From: Sporobacter termitidis DSM 10068
Lineage (GTDB): Bacteria > Bacillota > Clostridia > Oscillospirales > Oscillospiraceae
NCBI RefSeq assembly: GCF_900130065.1
Contig: NZ_FQXV01000017.1
Span: 1-64,000, forward strand
DNA length: 64,000 nt
Reading direction: 5' to 3'
Below the pieces are notes generated by a model. That model was given only the letters and a program-made list of their open reading frames with translations. It made no database searches and was not told the DNA's origin. The position numbers and the translations under genes were made by a program. The number at the start of each line of letters is the position of its first letter. Position 1 is the first letter of the stretch. Positions 61,785-64,000 of this stretch are shown here, piece by piece.

Positions 61785-64000
61785 ATGCAGGTATTAAATT
61801 CACCGAAAGTCATGAAGAAAAAAGGAAGATTAAGAAAAGCAATTTCATTTGCGATAATGGCTGTTATGCTGTTAAGCATAGCGCCGCTTCAACTGGTTGC
61901 AACGGCCGCCGCGCCGGCGCAAATTACCGTTTCAAATTCCCTGACGCCTGTCAATGGCGCTCTGGACGTGACGATCACCGGCGCGAAGAGCCCCACCAGC
62001 AAAACGGATTGGGTGGGACTTTATGAAGTCAACGAGGCGCCCGGCGGCGGAAAGGTTTCAATCTGGTACGCCTATCTGCTGGACCTGGGCGTTACGGACG
62101 GCAACGGTTCTTTTACGTTCAATCCGGCGAAGATATCCGCGGATCAGAAAAGCAGGTATATGGAGGGGCGGCAGTATCAGTTCATTATTGCTTACGACGA
62201 TTCCTATACCGTCGAAGCAAGCGTTACCTTTACAACCGCTGCAAGTCAGGTTCCCGCCATTACCTCCTTCGCGCCTGAAAATGTGACGACAAGCGCGGGC
62301 GAGGCGCCGGCCATGCCTTCGACGGTAACGGCAAATTACAGCGACGGCACATCCGCGGCGGTCAGTGTGAGCTGGGACAGTATTGCTCCGGCGCAGTACG
62401 CGCAGGCCGGGCGCTTTACGGTAAAGGGCTCTGTCGACTCGACCGGCGTGGTCCCGAAGGCCGGCGTGACCGTAAACGAGGGCTCCGGCCCCCTGCTGTC
62501 GTTTGACGTGATATCCGATACGCACATGAGAAGCACTTCGAGCACGGACATCTACAATCAGCACCTGACCGGCGCGCTGGCGGACCTGCATTCCGTTCAT
62601 CCGGACAGCGACGTTTTAATCATTAACGGCGATCTTACCGACGGCGGACAAAGCGCCCAGTACGACCAGCTCAATGCAATTCTGGGGTCGGCGGCACATC
62701 CGCCCATCTATTTCTCCGCGGGGAACCACGATATCTTCAATTATTCAGACTTCGATGCGGCTAAGAACATGTTCATGACAAAAACCGGCATGACGAACAA
62801 CTATTATGATTTCTGGCTCAAAGAGTATCATTTCATCGTTCTAGGGTCGGATGAGGTCGCCGGCAATACGGCGGTGATCTCCGACGCCCAAATGGATTGG
62901 TTAAAGACTGCGCTCAGCGACGGCGCCAGTCCCGGCAAGCCGATCTTTGTATTTTTGCACCAGCCGCTCAGCAATACCGTTTCGGGGTCGGACGCGATGC
63001 AGGACGTCAGGCCGGACGCACAGATGAAAAATATCTTTTCTCAATACCCTCAGGCCATCTTGTTTACGGGTCATACGCACAGCATCTTTAACGAGCCGAC
63101 CGAATTCTACAGTGCGCAAAGCTGCAATATGGTCAACGTGCCGTCGACAGCCTATCTCTGGTATGATCCGACGTACTCGCAGCCCGGTCTTGGCAGCCAG
63201 GGCCTGAGCGTCGATGTCTATGCCGACAAGGTCATTATAGACGGCAGGGAATTTACGCGTCAGGAATGGCTGGGACAAGGCAGCTTTGATTACGACGGCG
63301 GCGCTTATCAGACCGCCCCGCCTGTTCCCACGGGGTTAACGGCAGCGGCGTCAAGCTCTTCGCAGGTCAACTTGTCGTGGAACAGCTCGGCCGGCGCGAC
63401 CGGCTACGACCTCATGATCGACGGCGATATCGTCAGCGACGCCTACAGCCCGTATGTGCAGTCGGGGCTGCCCGGCAATTCAACGCATACCTATCAGGTC
63501 CGGGCCAAAAACGACGCGGGGACGAGCAATTGGAGCGCCCAGGTCAGCGCGACGACGTTAGGCCAGTTTTCATTGACGAGTGACAAAAGCAGTTATCTCG
63601 TCGGGGAAGATATTACGGTCGACTTCGCCAACGGACCCGGCAATCCGGACGATTGGGTCGGCGTTTACAAAATCAACGACACGCCGGGGACTGGTGCGGG
63701 AACGTCGACGTCGACGATATGGAACTACGTCAACGGGACGCAGACGGCGACGACCGGCATATCGAGCGGAAGCATCACGTTCCGCGGCGGGCTGTCAAAG
63801 CCCGGAGAATATAAAATTACATTCTTGCTGGACGGCCTCTATACGCAGCTTGGCGATTACGTCTATATAACCGTCACGGCGCCAAGCGGCGACGCGTCGC
63901 TCACGAGCGTTGCTTCAAATGCGAGCACCGCGGCCTCGGGGGCTGGTACGCTGGCGGACCCGATACAATGGGCGATCAGTGTCGACGGCTCAAAATCCGC
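61785..64000 (+). CDS. Secreted multidomain calcineurin-like metallophosphoesterase (3' end outside window)
   Basis: The frame from ATG 61785 (GGAGG 8 bases upstream) stays open to the right edge, at least 738 residues. Order: signal peptide (KAISFAIMAVMLLSIAPLQLVATAAA); a Ca-binding-like beta domain (45-150, DWVGLYEVNEAPGG); an Ig-like group-4 domain (160-225); a calcineurin-like phosphoesterase (about 235-500: DVISDTHM, NGDLTDGG, AGNHDIF, VFLHQPLS, FTGHTHS, the complete metal ligand set); a fibronectin-III-like domain (515-600); and a second copy of the first domain (DDWVGVYKINDTPG, from about 605). Probably a cell-surface or released phosphodiesterase or phosphatase. Confidence 0.9.
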   Translation, partial: MQVLNSPKVMKKKGRLRKAISFAIMAVMLLSIAPLQLVATAAAPAQITVSNSLTPVNGALDVTITGAKSPTSKTDWVGLYEVNEAPGGGKVSIWYAYLLDLGVTDGNGSFTFNPAKISADQKSRYMEGRQYQFIIAYDDSYTVEASVTFTTAASQVPAITSFAPENVTTSAGEAPAMPSTVTANYSDGTSAAVSVSWDSIAPAQYAQAGRFTVKGSVDSTGVVPKAGVTVNEGSGPLLSFDVISDTHMRSTSSTDIYNQHLTGALADLHSVHPDSDVLIINGDLTDGGQSAQYDQLNAILGSAAHPPIYFSAGNHDIFNYSDFDAAKNMFMTKTGMTNNYYDFWLKEYHFIVLGSDEVAGNTAVISDAQMDWLKTALSDGASPGKPIFVFLHQPLSNTVSGSDAMQDVRPDAQMKNIFSQYPQAILFTGHTHSIFNEPTEFYSAQSCNMVNVPSTAYLWYDPTYSQPGLGSQGLSVDVYADKVIIDGREFTRQEWLGQGSFDYDGGAYQTAPPVPTGLTAAASSSSQVNLSWNSSAGATGYDLMIDGDIVSDAYSPYVQSGLPGNSTHTYQVRAKNDAGTSNWSAQVSATTLGQFSLTSDKSSYLVGEDITVDFANGPGNPDDWVGVYKINDTPGTGAGTSTSTIWNYVNGTQTATTGISSGSITFRGGLSKPGEYKITFLLDGLYTQLGDYVYITVTAPSGDASLTSVASNASTAASGAGTLADPIQWAISVDGSKS

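Overview
The window looks like the chromosome of a spore-forming, anaerobic member of the Firmicutes (class Clostridia, Oscillospiraceae-like). The clues are strong AGGAGG ribosome binding sites, TTGACA/TATAAT promoters, an exosporium-type collagen-like protein, two uroporphyrinogen-decarboxylase-like methyltransferase genes, QueG-like Fe-S proteins, an agr locus and a DUF134/NifX-like/FmdE operon. No 16S gene is present, so the genus is not settled.

Layout. (1) 1-7.7 kb is the right part of a prophage: tail/adhesin proteins (glycine-rich, collagen-like, DUF6273), two small membrane proteins, a DUF1906 endolysin, then small regulators including a Rha-type antirepressor. It stops beside a minus-strand tRNA-Val/Glu/Met cluster (7.7-8.2 kb). 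(2) 8.3-11.7 kb is core: ddl, murF and an RluA-type pseudouridine synthase. (3) 11.85-24.58 kb is a genomic island in the 3' end of tRNA-Thr(GGT), with a 42-bp copy of the tRNA 3' end at its far side. No integrase is visible. It holds several gene relics (corrinoid-protein-like, chemoreceptor, frameshifted Shedu-like nuclease, SDR, GGDEF), a cobalamin-themed cassette (LysR, two QueG-like Fe-S proteins, a URO-D methyltransferase) and a BlaI/BlaR1-type sensor operon. (4) 24.7-33.2 kb: DUF4177 protein, a second URO-D-type methyltransferase, TetR/MMPL exporter pair, and an aldehyde dehydrogenase divergent from a SnoaL-like gene. (5) 33.2-39.5 kb: a metal/redox group (DUF134, NifX-like, FmdE-like, LysR/YeiH, DUF1858, DUF438-hemerythrin-PAS, cupin, hemerythrin). 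(6) 39.5-45.8 kb: DUF5662 protein, gap, a large collagen-like spore-surface protein, an MBL hydrolase and an FMN reductase. (7) 45.85-48.4 kb: an unusual two-gene unit of a soluble Ser/Thr kinase and a 533-residue protein with three HTH-like repeats. (8) 48.8-51.7 kb: an agr quorum-sensing locus whose autoinducer gene agrD is divergent from agrA-agrC-agrB, with LytTR-type direct repeats between them. (9) 51.8-64 kb: chemoreceptor, pyk, M20 amidohydrolase, recQ, CAP-domain secreted protein, DeoR regulator, HAD phosphatase, and a secreted metallophosphoesterase running off the right edge.

Most notable are the agr locus, the kinase/HTH-repeat pair, the tRNA-Thr island with its cobalamin cassette and Shedu-like relic, the BlaR1-LytM fusion with tandem operators, and several large inverted repeats placed at promoters (gap, ALDH/SnoaL, DUF134). 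All assignments are from reading sequence and translations only; no database search was run.
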